In this document: positions 8,700-18,036 of the stretch, one piece after another
Position numbering within the stretch: the first letter of the stretch is position 1
Layout of the letters: every line of letters starts with the position of its first letter
Source: Lederbergia wuyishanensis
GTDB lineage: Bacteria > Bacillota > Bacilli > Bacillales > Bacillaceae_C
Direction of reading: 5' to 3'
DNA length: 64,000 nucleotides
Assembly (NCBI RefSeq): GCF_022900255.1
Contig: NZ_JALIRM010000013.1
Location: 62,001 to 126,000 of the forward strand
The notes under the pieces: model-generated
Told to the model about the DNA's origin: nothing
The model's input: only the letters and a program-made list of their open reading frames with translations
Database searches by the model: none
Made by a program: the position numbers and the translations under genes

Positions 8700-10422
8700 G
8701 AAGTATTTCCTCCTTTCTCTGTTGAGATGCATAAATTTCTTGGTAAATTGGACTATTTAAAAGCAACTCCTCGTGTTTTCCCTCAGCAGCAATTTCTCCA
8801 TTCTCTAACACAATAATTCGGTCTGCATCGATAACGGATGAAATACGTTGTGCGATGAAAATACAAGTACAATCGCTCCAATCTGTCTGCAATGCTTTCT
8901 GGATGGCAATTTCTGTTTTTACGTCAACCGCACTCGTACTATCATCCAATATGAGAACTGCAGGTTTTAATAAAAGTGCACGAGCAATTGAAATCCGCTG
9001 CTTTTGCCCTCCTGATAAGTTGACACCTCGTTGGCCTAAAACAGTATCGTAACCATTTGGCATTTTGCTAATAAATTCGTGGGCCTGTGCCGCCTTTGCC
9101 GAAGCAATAACTTCATCCATTGAAGCATCTGGCTTTCCAAAACTAATATTTTCAAAGATAGTTCCACTAAATAAAATCGTTTGCTGAAGTACAAGACCTA
9201 TATGTTTTCTAAGCTCTTCAAAAGGCAGATCCAATACATTTTTACCATCAAGTAAGACAGATCCTTCTCTAGGCTCATAAAGCCCTGGTATTAAATGTAT
9301 AAGGGACGACTTTCCTGTTGCAGCCGCTCCTAAAATGGCCACTCTTTCACCGCGTTTCGCTTCAAAACTAATATCTTTTAAAATGAGTTCCTGCTCTTTT
9401 TCATATGCGAAGGAAACATTTCTAAATTCTATGTTGCCATTAACATATTTTAGCGGTTGAGCTTTCGGTGTTTGTTTTTCCGCCTCGACATTCAATACCT
9501 CATTGACACGGTCAGCAGATGCCTTTGCACGTGAAATTGACATCATAAGCATCCCAACCATTAAAAGAGAAAATAAAACCTGAGTAACATAATTAATAAA
9601 AGCTACAAGGTCACCCACTGGCAAATGCCCTGCCCATGTTTGCCCAGCACCAAACCAAAGGATGGCAACGATCGATACATTCATGATTAACATCATAACC
9701 GGCATATTTAATGCCATAATTCTAAATGCTTTTATGGCAAAATCAGTATACTCCGTATTTTGCTGTTGGAATTTCTTTCGTTCAAAGTCACCGCGAACAA
9801 AGGCTTTTACTAAGCGCATTCCACGTAGGTTTTCCTGCAAAACGTTATTTACTCCATCCAGTCTTGTCTGCACTTTCGAAAACATAGGAAACGCATAGCG
9901 AACGAGTAAATACAGTGCTGTAAAAAGTAATGGCATGGATACGACTAACACTAAGGCCAATTTCGGACTAATAATGATCACCATTATGGTACTTCCGATG
10001 ATTAACAAAGGAGAGCGTACAAATATCTTTAAAAGCATTTCGACAAACAACTGAAGCTGAGTAACGTCGTTTGTAAGCCTTGTAACGAGCTGTCCCCCTG
10101 AAAAGCGATCCAACTGCTTAAAAGTAAAGCTCTGGACACGCTTATATAAATCTTCACGCAGGTCTGCAGCAAAATGGACTGAAGCAAAGCTTGCAAAAAC
10201 CGTACATCCTACACCACCTAATAAACCGATAAAGGCTACAAGCAGCATCCAAGCCCCAGTTGACTGCACTAAGGAAAGATCTCCCGTCATGATTCCTTCG
10301 TCTATAATTGTTGCCATCAGCCTCGGCTGAAGTAAATCCATACACACTTCAAGCACCATTAAAAGAGGTGCAAGTAATACGAAAAGCCAATGTGGCTTTA
10401 AATAAGGGCTTAACTTTCTCAC
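8692..10422 (-). CDS. yfiB: ABC exporter subunit with degenerate ATP site (YfiB-like)
   Basis: A 576-residue half-transporter: six membrane helices then an ATPase with Walker A GAAATGKSS and signature LSGGQKQR. The catalytic Glu after Walker B is Asp (VLILDDSTSAVD) and the H-loop His is Gln (FIAQRISS). These two changes mark the degenerate half of heterodimeric exporters, and the downstream subunit supplies the normal residues. The start is GTG at 10422 behind GGAGGG. It lies 53 bp after the MarR gene and is translationally coupled to the downstream subunit gene, giving a regulator-exporter operon. Confidence 0.88.
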   Translation of the reverse strand: MRKLSPYLKPHWLFVLLAPLLMVLEVCMDLLQPRLMATIIDEGIMTGDLSLVQSTGAWMLLVAFIGLLGGVGCTVFASFASVHFAADLREDLYKRVQSFTFKQLDRFSGGQLVTRLTNDVTQLQLFVEMLLKIFVRSPLLIIGSTIMVIIISPKLALVLVVSMPLLFTALYLLVRYAFPMFSKVQTRLDGVNNVLQENLRGMRLVKAFVRGDFERKKFQQQNTEYTDFAIKAFRIMALNMPVMMLIMNVSIVAILWFGAGQTWAGHLPVGDLVAFINYVTQVLFSLLMVGMLMMSISRAKASADRVNEVLNVEAEKQTPKAQPLKYVNGNIEFRNVSFAYEKEQELILKDISFEAKRGERVAILGAAATGKSSLIHLIPGLYEPREGSVLLDGKNVLDLPFEELRKHIGLVLQQTILFSGTIFENISFGKPDASMDEVIASAKAAQAHEFISKMPNGYDTVLGQRGVNLSGGQKQRISIARALLLKPAVLILDDSTSAVDVKTEIAIQKALQTDWSDCTCIFIAQRISSVIDADRIIVLENGEIAAEGKHEELLLNSPIYQEIYASQQRKEEILHA

Positions 10423-10475
10423 ATTTATTTCCCTCCAATTACTCTTTATATAGCGAACCTAAGTATTTATGAGGA

Positions 10476-10922
10476 TTACTTCTTATCTTCAAATGTCGCA
10501 GAAAGATTTACCTTAAATCTTTCCAAAAGTTCAACGACCAATTGCTGTTCTTCTTTACTAAACTTTGAAAAAGGATCAAAAAGCAATTCAACTCCAGCAT
10601 TTGTTATCATCTCTAAATGATTCTTTCCCGCATCGTTCAACATCACGATTTTTGTACGTCCATCCTGTGGGTCAGTCGTTCTTTGCACAAGACCTGCTAG
10701 CTCCATGCGGTCAATCATTTGTGACATGGAACTTGAGCGGACTTCTAATTTTCCAGCTAATTCTCCGATTGTACAAGGCTTTTTCCATAGATGGCGTAAT
10801 ATAAACCATTGAGTCTTTGTAATTCCTTGCGGGGATGCTTGATCACGTACATTTCGTTTTAACATTCTTCCCACATATTGAACTGCATCTATAAAACGTT
10901 CTAAATTTTCAGTTTCTTTCAA
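10476..10922 (-). CDS. MarR-family regulator, first gene of the yfiBC-like operon
   Basis: A 148-residue winged-helix protein with the MarR layout: dimer helix, HTH (CTIGELAGKLEVRSSSMSQMIDRMELAGLV) and wing with the conserved DPQDGRTKIVMLNDAG. It starts at TTG 10922 behind GAGGTG. Its place at the head of the exporter operon suggests autorepression relieved by a transported toxic compound; ligand unknown. Confidence 0.88.
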   Translation of the reverse strand: MKETENLERFIDAVQYVGRMLKRNVRDQASPQGITKTQWFILRHLWKKPCTIGELAGKLEVRSSSMSQMIDRMELAGLVQRTTDPQDGRTKIVMLNDAGKNHLEMITNAGVELLFDPFSKFSKEEQQLVVELLERFKVNLSATFEDKK

Positions 10923-11096
10923 TTGGTTTCACCTCATTTGAAATAGATTATATAGCTATCCTACATATTATGCAAGCGCATTCTTTTTAAAAAAATCCCT
11001 AGCTCTTACCTACTCGGCGACACACAATGTTCTGAAAAGCATGACCCAGTATATGATCTCGAGCCGATAGCACTTAATACCTGGCTAAAAAAGCAT

Positions 11097-11129
11097 AAAG
11101 TGCCTAGCTATGACAATACTAGGCACTTT
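11097..11129 (-). terminator. Terminator of the Tad pilus operon
   Basis: Perfect 11-bp arms AAAGTGCCTAG (11097-11107) and CTAGGCACTTT (11119-11129). On the minus strand a T-run follows within a few bases. It lies just after tadC, the last pilus gene. Confidence 0.85.
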
Positions 11130-11133
11130 AACT

Positions 11134-12057
11134 TTAAAACACATGTTGCAATAAATAAATAATCAACGGACCCATTAACACGATAAAAATCGCCGGAAAA
11201 ATAAAGAGCATCATGGGAAAAACCATTTTTACAGGTGCCTTCATTGCTTGTTCCCTCGCTAACTGTGTTCGTTGCTCCCTTATTCTTTCCGTTAATGAGC
11301 GTAGAACCTTGGCCATTCCTACACCAAGCATATCAGCCTGGATCAGTGAAGTAATCACACTTTGAAATTGATGAACAGGAACTCGGGCTCTTAAATCCGA
11401 GAAAGCTTCCCTTCTAGACTTTCCAAGTTTCATATCCTCTAACGTTTGTAAAAATTCTTCAGAAAGCGGTCCCTTCATTTGATTGCACACTTTTAGAAGG
11501 GAAGCATCAAGTCCCATTCCAGCCTCAATCGATAAATTGACCATATCGAAAAAATCAGGCATTTTCTTTTGAATTTCTAGTCTTCGCTTTTTGATGATGA
11601 CGCTTAAATAAAATGCTGGATAATACATGCCAAGAGCAGCAATAATTCCGGCCAGTAGAGAACTCGATAGAGGATTTGCATCAGCTTTATTCATCAATAA
11701 GTAAAAAATAAAGAATAAAACTCCTCCAATGATGAGCTGCAAAAACCGGAAATCAATGGGTGTTAGTTTAAGAGGATAACCAGCTTCTCTTAACTTTTTT
11801 TCCAAATCTTTTTTTCTTGAAGAGGTCGTTTTCTGATCAAGAAATTTTTTTATTCGATCACTGACCGTTTTCAAAAATAAAAATTTTGGTTCACTTTGCT
11901 TCTTTTGCTTTATTTCTTCCTTTACTTTTTTCGTATTGAAATAGTGATTGATTCTCTTAGAGATAATGATTTCTTTTTTATATAAAAGACTCAGAAGGCC
12001 CCCAATGACTAATGTGAAAAATAGAGAACTAAATAGGATAAAATATATCGTAACCAC
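11134..12057 (-). CDS. tadC: Tad pilus inner-membrane platform protein TadC
   Basis: A 307-residue type II secretion F-domain protein. An N-terminal membrane helix and a basic linker precede two more helices (FLQLIIGGVLFFIFYLLM and the next), the GspF-like cytoplasmic domain with DFFDMVNLSIEAGMGLD, and a C-terminal hydrophobic hairpin ending ...LMGPLIIYLLQHVF. TadB and TadC together form the platform that transmits the motion of the CpaF ATPase to pilin subunits. It is the last gene of the operon, 2 bp after tadB, and is followed by a strong terminator. Confidence 0.9.
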   Translation of the reverse strand: MVTIYFILFSSLFFTLVIGGLLSLLYKKEIIISKRINHYFNTKKVKEEIKQKKQSEPKFLFLKTVSDRIKKFLDQKTTSSRKKDLEKKLREAGYPLKLTPIDFRFLQLIIGGVLFFIFYLLMNKADANPLSSSLLAGIIAALGMYYPAFYLSVIIKKRRLEIQKKMPDFFDMVNLSIEAGMGLDASLLKVCNQMKGPLSEEFLQTLEDMKLGKSRREAFSDLRARVPVHQFQSVITSLIQADMLGVGMAKVLRSLTERIREQRTQLAREQAMKAPVKMVFPMMLFIFPAIFIVLMGPLIIYLLQHVF

Positions 12058-12059
12058 AT

Positions 12060-13028
12060 TTACACCTCAATGTGTACTATCTTTTTTATAAATAACCACC
12101 CTAGCAATATATTAAGACAGCCCATAATCACCATTGCCCAACCTAAAGGATGTGAGAACAACATTTGAAAATATTCTGGATTTACAAGTTTAATATAAAG
12201 AGCTAAGGCTACAGGCAGAATAGTAATGACCACTGCAGACATTCTTCCTTGTGCTGTTAATGTTTTTACCTCTTCCTTAACTCTTGTACGGTCGATAATT
12301 GTTTCCTGCATCGTCTCCATTAAATAAGCCAAATTCCCACCGCTCTGCCTCTGGATAAGCAACGTATTTAAGACGAGATCCAACTCTTTATCCGGAAGCC
12401 TTTCTAATAAACTTTGAAAAGCTTCTTCAACAGGGATCCCATAATTAATATCTTGCAATGCTTTCGTAAATTCTGGCCCAAGCGGATCCTCGATTTCACT
12501 TGCCACCATCTTCATCGCCTGCATAAAGCTAAAGCCAGCCCTTAACGCATTAGCCATTGTACCTAAGGCTGAACCAAGCTGTTCCGAACATTTTTGTAGT
12601 CGTTTTTTTCGTTTATTTTTGATATAGATAGTCGGCAAGTAAAAGCCTATTACCCCGCAAACTATAATGACTAGCATATGAAAATCGCGGACATAACCAA
12701 AAAACATACATAATAGCCCAACAAGAAACCTCCCAATGATCAATTCTCCTGGAGACAACTTCACCCCAGATTGTATAAGGAGATGCTCTTGTTTGGAAAG
12801 GTTAAAAATGGATTCAATTCCTTTTGCCGCCGTGGTAATAAAGGAACTCTTTTTCCGCCTCGGTGCCTCTTTTTTCTTCTCTGTCTCGGTTTGGTTTAAT
12901 GTAAAGACATATTTCCTTAATCTTTTTTCGTATTTTCCTTTTTCAAAAATAAGAGAAAGCAATAGTTTAAAGACAACTGTGCAAATAATGAATGTGGTGG
13001 CAATGATCACTGGGATTGAATCGTTCAT
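12060..13028 (-). CDS. tadB: Tad pilus inner-membrane platform protein TadB
   Basis: A 322-residue T2SSF-domain protein, paralogous to the next gene. It has an N-terminal membrane helix, a basic region, a hydrophobic pair near residues 100-140, the F-domain signature LGTMANALRAGFSFMQAMKM and RQSGGNLAYLMETM, and two C-terminal helices. It directly abuts cpaF. B-then-C order is the standard Tad arrangement. Confidence 0.9.
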   Translation of the reverse strand: MNDSIPVIIATTFIICTVVFKLLLSLIFEKGKYEKRLRKYVFTLNQTETEKKKEAPRRKKSSFITTAAKGIESIFNLSKQEHLLIQSGVKLSPGELIIGRFLVGLLCMFFGYVRDFHMLVIIVCGVIGFYLPTIYIKNKRKKRLQKCSEQLGSALGTMANALRAGFSFMQAMKMVASEIEDPLGPEFTKALQDINYGIPVEEAFQSLLERLPDKELDLVLNTLLIQRQSGGNLAYLMETMQETIIDRTRVKEEVKTLTAQGRMSAVVITILPVALALYIKLVNPEYFQMLFSHPLGWAMVIMGCLNILLGWLFIKKIVHIEV

Positions 13029-14360
13029 CTACCATTCCTCCTTAAACAGAGGCCGAACATTGTGTCCTGCTAATTCCAGCTGTTCCACACAATGCGGAAT
13101 AATTCCTGTCGATACGAATGCTCCAATAACTTTTCCGGTGTTTGGATTATGCTGTTCATTGTAGACGAAAATATCTTGGAGCGTAATGATATCACCTTCC
13201 AGCCCTTGAACTTCGGTAATTTTAGTAATTTTCCTTGATCCATCTTTCAATCGTGATTGTTGAACGATTAAGTTAAGTGCGCCGGATATTTGTTCACGAA
13301 TCGCTCTTACTGGTAAATCAAATCCAGACATTAACACCATCGTTTCAAGTCTAGCCAGCATATCCCTCGGTGAGTTCGCGTGGCCCGTCCCAAGACTCCC
13401 ATCATGTCCAGTATTCATCGCTTGAAGCATATCGAGCGCTTCTGCACTTCGAACTTCCCCGACGATTATACGATCTGGTCGCATCCGGAGTGAATTTCGT
13501 ACAAGATCCCGGATGGTAATTTCGCCTTGACCTTCTATATTTCGAGGACGGGATTCTAAAGAAACAACATGATCCTGTGAAAGCTTTAATTCCGCTGCGT
13601 CCTCAATTGTTACGATTCGTTCATTTCTCGGAATGAATGAGGAAAGGACATTTAGTGTACTCGTCTTCCCAGATCCAGTTCCTCCACTTATAAATATATT
13701 TAACTTTGATTCTACTGCTGCTTTTAAAAAATTGGCCATATTTTCACTTAAAGTGCCCATACGTAATAAGTCGTATATCGTAAATGGTGTATCCGAGAAT
13801 TTCCGGATTGTAACTGTTGGTCCATTCAATGCAAGTGGCGGAATAATCGCATTTACACGAGAACCGTCTGGTAATCTTGCATCAACCATCGGAACACTTT
13901 CATCAATACGTCTTCCAAGCGGCGAAACAATCTTTTCGATTACTCGCAATACATGCATATTATCTCGAAATTGAATCGCCGTTTTTTCAATTTTACCGTT
14001 TACCTCTATATAAACATCGTTCGGTCCATTAACCATCACTTCTGTAACCCTTGGATCAGCCAAAAGAGGTGATATGGGGCCAAAACCAGTCAACTCATGA
14101 GAAATGTCGCTCATTAACTGCTTTTTTTCCTCAAATGTAAGCTGTTCCCCTTCTATTTCTAGAAAATCATTTGCGAGTGTTTCGATTAAAAGATCCATGT
14201 CCTTATCTTGGTTTTCTGGCTTTTTTATTTCATCAACGAGATGGTTATGAAGCTTCACTTCTAAGTCCGTTAACTTTGATAAGGATCTTGTTTTTATGAA
14301 GTTTTCTTTTCGTTCTTTAACCTCATGAGTGGGACCGCCCAATCTAGTCAGTAAAGACAT
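13029..14360 (-). CDS. cpaF: Tad pilus assembly ATPase CpaF/TadA
   Basis: A 443-residue secretion ATPase of the VirB11/GspE superfamily that would power pilus extension and perhaps retraction. It has an N-terminal domain with GPISPLLADPRVTEVMVNGP typical of CpaF, Walker A SGGTGSGKTSTLN, the Asp box IVTIEDAAEL, Walker B DRIIVGEVRS and the His box DGSLGTGHANSP. Its ATG overlaps the cpaE stop by one base. Length and motifs are complete. Confidence 0.93.
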   Translation of the reverse strand: MSLLTRLGGPTHEVKERKENFIKTRSLSKLTDLEVKLHNHLVDEIKKPENQDKDMDLLIETLANDFLEIEGEQLTFEEKKQLMSDISHELTGFGPISPLLADPRVTEVMVNGPNDVYIEVNGKIEKTAIQFRDNMHVLRVIEKIVSPLGRRIDESVPMVDARLPDGSRVNAIIPPLALNGPTVTIRKFSDTPFTIYDLLRMGTLSENMANFLKAAVESKLNIFISGGTGSGKTSTLNVLSSFIPRNERIVTIEDAAELKLSQDHVVSLESRPRNIEGQGEITIRDLVRNSLRMRPDRIIVGEVRSAEALDMLQAMNTGHDGSLGTGHANSPRDMLARLETMVLMSGFDLPVRAIREQISGALNLIVQQSRLKDGSRKITKITEVQGLEGDIITLQDIFVYNEQHNPNTGKVIGAFVSTGIIPHCVEQLELAGHNVRPLFKEEW

Positions 14361-15535
14361 TATGCATGCCCCCCAGCTTGGACTAGTTTTCTTGCCTTAT
14401 GCTTTTTCGCTCCAATCCGCACTTCTGGTTTAACTAAAGATTCCGCTATTTTACGAAAGTTCTTTGATAGTTTTGATCTTGGGTATAAGTAAAAGAGAGG
14501 TTGCCCTTCGTTAACGGAAGCAATCATTTTTTTCTCCATTGTAGGGAGAGCAGCGAATATTTTTTTGCCTACTACTTTTTCAACTGTCTGTGATGTGATT
14601 CCCTTCACTTTCATTTGTCTGTTTAATATTATCTTCGTCCGTTCCGCTAAATGAAGTGATTCTAGTGTTTCGATGAGCATTCTACTATTTTTAAGCGTTG
14701 GTAAATCGAAATACGTCATCACCAGAATTTCATCTGAATTTTCCAATGCAACAATCACATTTTCATCCATATGGCACGATACATCAATAATGACGATATC
14801 ATATTGTTTTTTTAATGTATGAATTGCCTTTCTAACATGGTTGCCTGTAATGACTTCCGCAAACTCCGGACGCTGTGGTGCTGCTAAAATTGAAATTCCA
14901 TTTTTATACGGAGTCATGAAGTTATCAATTTGCAGTCCTTCCGTATCTTCTTTAATCCAGTCATAGATTGTCAGTTTCGGCTTCACATCCATAAACATAG
15001 CGATATCTCCAAATTGGAGGTCTAAATCAATCACTGCTACTTTTTCGGATTTCTTAGCAAAAGAAGCAGCTAAATTTACCGCGACAGTCGTTTTACCAAC
15101 TCCCCCTTTGGTACTTGCTACAGTAATAACCTTTGCATTCTTTTCTTCTCTTGTTAGAGGAACTTGATGTGTATACTTTCTATTTGAAATAGCAAGCTGG
15201 ATATCTTCTTTAATTCTGGCTAAAGTGGAGGTAAGAAAAATAACATCTGCTGCTCCTGCTCGTAAAACTTGCTTCATATCAGGATCACGTTCTGAATGAA
15301 ACACTAATAACACGGTTGATTTCGGGAATCGTTGAGTAACATTTCGGCATAATATATAAACATCGTAATGGTCTGAAGGAGGTAACACTACAATCCCACT
15401 GTCTGTAGATTTCAGTAAATCAAATAATTTGTATTCATTCGTAGCCCATCCGATTTCATAACCAAGACTGACAGAAACTTCTTCTAGCTTAGAAATTACA
15501 TCATCATTTTCAGCCATTGAAAAAATTCTCACCAT
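14360..15535 (-). CDS. cpaE: Tad pilus localisation protein CpaE/TadZ (MinD/ParA-like)
   Basis: A 391-residue protein. The first 115 residues look like a degenerate receiver domain (ends RAGAADVIFLTS). After a linker comes a ParA/MinD-type ATPase with deviant Walker A STKGGVGKTTVAVN, AVIDLDLQFGD and YDIVIIDVSCH. In other Tad systems this protein fixes the pilus machine at the pole. It overlaps both neighbours by one base, consistent with one operon and coupled translation. Confidence 0.9.
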   Translation of the reverse strand: MVRIFSMAENDDVISKLEEVSVSLGYEIGWATNEYKLFDLLKSTDSGIVVLPPSDHYDVYILCRNVTQRFPKSTVLLVFHSERDPDMKQVLRAGAADVIFLTSTLARIKEDIQLAISNRKYTHQVPLTREEKNAKVITVASTKGGVGKTTVAVNLAASFAKKSEKVAVIDLDLQFGDIAMFMDVKPKLTIYDWIKEDTEGLQIDNFMTPYKNGISILAAPQRPEFAEVITGNHVRKAIHTLKKQYDIVIIDVSCHMDENVIVALENSDEILVMTYFDLPTLKNSRMLIETLESLHLAERTKIILNRQMKVKGITSQTVEKVVGKKIFAALPTMEKKMIASVNEGQPLFYLYPRSKLSKNFRKIAESLVKPEVRIGAKKHKARKLVQAGGHA

Positions 15536-16113
15536 TATCTAAACACCCCTTCGTGTAAATCATCTTCATGGATATGCATATGTTTTGGCTCAACCTTGTC
15601 ATCGCCTTCACTTCTAAGCATTAAATACAAGTCATAATTTGTGGCAAATCCCAAAGCAAGTCCTTCTTTCGGAGTGACTTCTATCGTAACCATTTGGTAT
15701 CTCTTCTTTGTTTCTTCATCATCTGCAGCATGTCCAATCGCAAGGATCTTAACATTTTGTAAAAGAAGTGTCGCGGCGTCATGTTGCTTTTCCTTGTATT
15801 CCTCTGGTACTTTCATGACCGCAACGACATCCACAAAAGAGCCAGGGGTAATAAAGCCGGCTACACCTTGTGGATCTTGAACGGCAACACTCATTGCACG
15901 TTTTCCATTAGATATTGAAATGATTTCATTCTTTTTGGGTTCCTCTACTTCTATTTTCTCTGGCACTTTTTTTTCTTTATCTTTTGCATCCGCTACTTCT
16001 GTCGCTGCCGGTGGTGCGGACTTTTTAGGTTCTCCGCTGACCATCATAAACATCATTAACGTGGCTAAAACTCCAAAAACCATTGCAAATAGCCAAATTT
16101 TCTTGGTATTCAT
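15535..16113 (-). CDS. cpaB: Tad pilus assembly protein CpaB (SAF domain)
   Basis: A 192-residue protein with an N-terminal membrane anchor (IWLFAMVFGVLATLMMFMMV), a charged Lys/Glu-rich linker and an SAF/CpaB domain (GKRAMSVAVQDPQGVAGFI, then PGSFVDVVAVMKVPEE). In Gram-negatives CpaB works with the secretin. No secretin gene is present here, as expected for a monoderm, so it presumably sits on the outer face of the membrane. The C-terminal part (VEPKHMHIHEDDLH) is His/Asp-rich. Confidence 0.85.
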   Translation of the reverse strand: MNTKKIWLFAMVFGVLATLMMFMMVSGEPKKSAPPAATEVADAKDKEKKVPEKIEVEEPKKNEIISISNGKRAMSVAVQDPQGVAGFITPGSFVDVVAVMKVPEEYKEKQHDAATLLLQNVKILAIGHAADDEETKKRYQMVTIEVTPKEGLALGFATNYDLYLMLRSEGDDKVEPKHMHIHEDDLHEGVFR

Positions 16114-16139
16114 GTGTTCACCTGCTTTCTAATATATTA

Positions 16140-17078
16140 TTAGTTAACGAGCTTTACAGTTGAAATTCCAAAGTTTTCTCCTGAACCGTATTCCCCTGGG
16201 CTATACATATCGATAAATCGTCCTTTTACTGACTTATCGTTTCCGTTTGGTTGAATACTCTCAATCCAAAAAGCAGCAAATCCGATAATCTTAACCTTCG
16301 ACTTTCCATCTAATCCTGTAAATGTTTTAACAATCGGCACAGTCACAACCCGACTGCATGTATCGTCAGCGGTTGTATATGACGAGCAATGTGGTTTAGT
16401 GTTATCTTGTCCAATTCGATATTCAAAAGCGGATTTCACATTCCCCCATGATAAACCCGTTTTCGTATACTCAAATTCTTCATTTACTTCTCTGTTTGCT
16501 CCATGCATAATCCCATCTTTTAGATCCGATCCACCTGGACCATTGATTGCCAGAAAACCAAAGTTTCCGTTAACAGAAGAATTGTCAGGATTCCCAGCTT
16601 GGAAATGCATTGTATACGAGTCTCCCGGATTATACACTACATCCTCCATAGCAACGGGAATAATCCCCTCTCCTTTTATTAACGAAAGAATTTCAGCCTT
16701 TGCAAATGCACCTACATCACTATCACTAAATCCTAGTACTCTAGCAAATGTCAGCTGTTTGTTAACTGTCTTTTTTATTTCAATAATATTGCCTGTCGCT
16801 TCCACTTCATCGGATGTCACAGTGTACCCATTTTGGTTAGCTATATGAATAGCTACATTTTCAGCCTCATTCTCAGAAACTTTCAAACTTTGTGCACCGG
16901 CTAAAACAGCGGCATCCAAAGCTTTCTGAAGACGACTTTTTTCGAAGTATAGACTCCCAACATCCACGACAAATGCAGTAAAGCCAATAAGCATAAACAT
17001 TCCTAGCGAAACAAGAATCATAGAGACACCGCTTTGCTCTTTTAAAATTCTTGTAATTATCTGAAGTAGCTTTTTCAT
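16140..17078 (-). CDS. TadG-like pseudopilin/assembly protein
   Basis: A 312-residue protein with the N-terminal TadG/TadE-like membrane segment behind a short basic leader (EQSGVSMILVSLGMFMLIGF, then TAFVVDVGSLYFEKSRLQKA and LDAAVLAGAQSL). This is the putative Flp pilus-assembly domain. The rest is an extracellular domain with two Cys (HCSSYTTADDTC), no von Willebrand MIDAS motif and no second membrane helix. It is probably a minor pilin or tip/assembly factor. The start overlaps the tadE stop (TAATG). Confidence 0.82.
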   Translation of the reverse strand: MKKLLQIITRILKEQSGVSMILVSLGMFMLIGFTAFVVDVGSLYFEKSRLQKALDAAVLAGAQSLKVSENEAENVAIHIANQNGYTVTSDEVEATGNIIEIKKTVNKQLTFARVLGFSDSDVGAFAKAEILSLIKGEGIIPVAMEDVVYNPGDSYTMHFQAGNPDNSSVNGNFGFLAINGPGGSDLKDGIMHGANREVNEEFEYTKTGLSWGNVKSAFEYRIGQDNTKPHCSSYTTADDTCSRVVTVPIVKTFTGLDGKSKVKIIGFAAFWIESIQPNGNDKSVKGRFIDMYSPGEYGSGENFGISTVKLVN

Positions 17079-17455
17079 TACTCCACCCTCATGACCGTTT
17101 TATTCTCTAAATCGATATCCTTAACTGCTTGACCAAGAATTGGCGTAATTAAGTCAATTTTATATTTCAACGTAATGGTTACATCAGTTCCGCTGGGGCG
17201 ATTTGCTTTACCTGAGGGGGAAATAGTAGGAATCACTCCACTTCCAAGACTAGTAGTAGAACTTGTAATCTTGCTATTTATTTCAAAGTCTTCTTTCCCA
17301 ATTGCTGCATCCCTTGCGGCTTCTCTTCCCGCATGATCAAGTGTTAAGTAAGCATGAAATACTCTTCCAAAATCGACGATTCCAAAAAGTAGCATAATTA
17401 GTATAGGAAGAACTAAAGCTGTTTCTACCAAAGATTGACCTTTTTGTGACTTCAT
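17078..17455 (-). CDS. tadE: TadE-family minor pseudopilin
   Basis: A 125-residue protein with the TadE motif: short basic leader KSQKGQSLVETALVLPIL, then the membrane helix and FGRVFHAYLTLDHAGREAARD. The Gly-Gln-Ser junction followed by Glu at the fifth mature position marks it as a prepilin-peptidase substrate. Its ATG overlaps the peptidase stop by 4 bp. Confidence 0.9.
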   Translation of the reverse strand: MKSQKGQSLVETALVLPILIMLLFGIVDFGRVFHAYLTLDHAGREAARDAAIGKEDFEINSKITSSTTSLGSGVIPTISPSGKANRPSGTDVTITLKYKIDLITPILGQAVKDIDLENKTVMRVE

Positions 17456-17958
17456 ATGTAAATCTCCCTTAATAATGTTAAGAAAGCACCGACGGCGATT
17501 GGGATTGCGTATGGAATTGAAACTGATTGTGTATCGCTAGTAAATTGAAGTGATCCTTTTGCTCCCTTTAAGTAAACAAAAGAGAATACCATATTCTTAA
17601 GAGTAAAACCAAGCTGCTTTCTTTTTAGCAAAATTAATAATGCAATAAATCCTCCAACAACTCCGGCTAATAGACCTGTATAAAGAACAAACATCATTCC
17701 TTTCCACGCTCCTATTGCTGCAAGTAGCTTTACATCCCCAGCTCCGATTCCTCCCAATAGAAATGGGATGAGCAATAACCCTAATCCCACTAAGAACCCT
17801 AGACCGCTGAAAGACAAACCCTGAAAACCAGATGTAAACGAGTGAAAGATGAGAGCAACTAGAATGGCAGGCAGAGTGACAACATTAAAAATTTTTCTAC
17901 TACGAAGATCTGTAATGATGGAAATAGTGAGGATGAGAATAAGTGCTGTACTTGACAT
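17452..17958 (-). CDS. cpaA: Prepilin peptidase, CpaA/TadV type
   Basis: A 168-residue polytopic aspartate protease of family A24. The two catalytic aspartates are visible: one in ISIITDLRSRKIFN near residue 17 and one in GGIGAGDVKLLAAIG (GxGD). The N-terminal methyltransferase domain of larger PilD enzymes is absent, which is normal for Tad peptidases. It would cleave Flp and TadE, and probably the TadG-like protein. It follows the pilin gene after a 78-bp spacer that holds a GC-rich hairpin. Confidence 0.9.
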   Translation of the reverse strand: MSSTALILILTISIITDLRSRKIFNVVTLPAILVALIFHSFTSGFQGLSFSGLGFLVGLGLLLIPFLLGGIGAGDVKLLAAIGAWKGMMFVLYTGLLAGVVGGFIALLILLKRKQLGFTLKNMVFSFVYLKGAKGSLQFTSDTQSVSIPYAIPIAVGAFLTLLREIYI

Positions 17959-17984
17959 GTCAATTCTCCTTTATTATGAAAATG

Positions 17985-18004
17985 AGCCCCGCCGGAGCGG
18001 GGCT
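17985..18004 (-). terminator. GC-rich hairpin between flp and the rest of the Tad operon
   Basis: Arms AGCCCCGC (17985-17992) and GCGGGGCT (17997-18004) with a 4-nt loop. On the minus strand the tail is CATTTTC, too weak for full termination. It probably attenuates transcription or protects the 3' end of the pilin message, so that more pilin than machine is made. Confidence 0.7.
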
Positions 18005-18036
18005 ATAGGTATTTCATAGAAATACATATTTGCTTA

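Noticed and set aside
10960-11157. Open plus-strand stretch of roughly 60 codons in the gap before tadC
   Set aside because: It has no start codon or ribosome site and overlaps the operon terminator and the end of tadC; probably chance.
12736-13164. Long antisense frames over real genes, for example across tadB/cpaF and over the ABC genes
   Set aside because: They lie opposite strongly coding frames with clear motifs and have no ribosome sites; they are by-products of codon bias.
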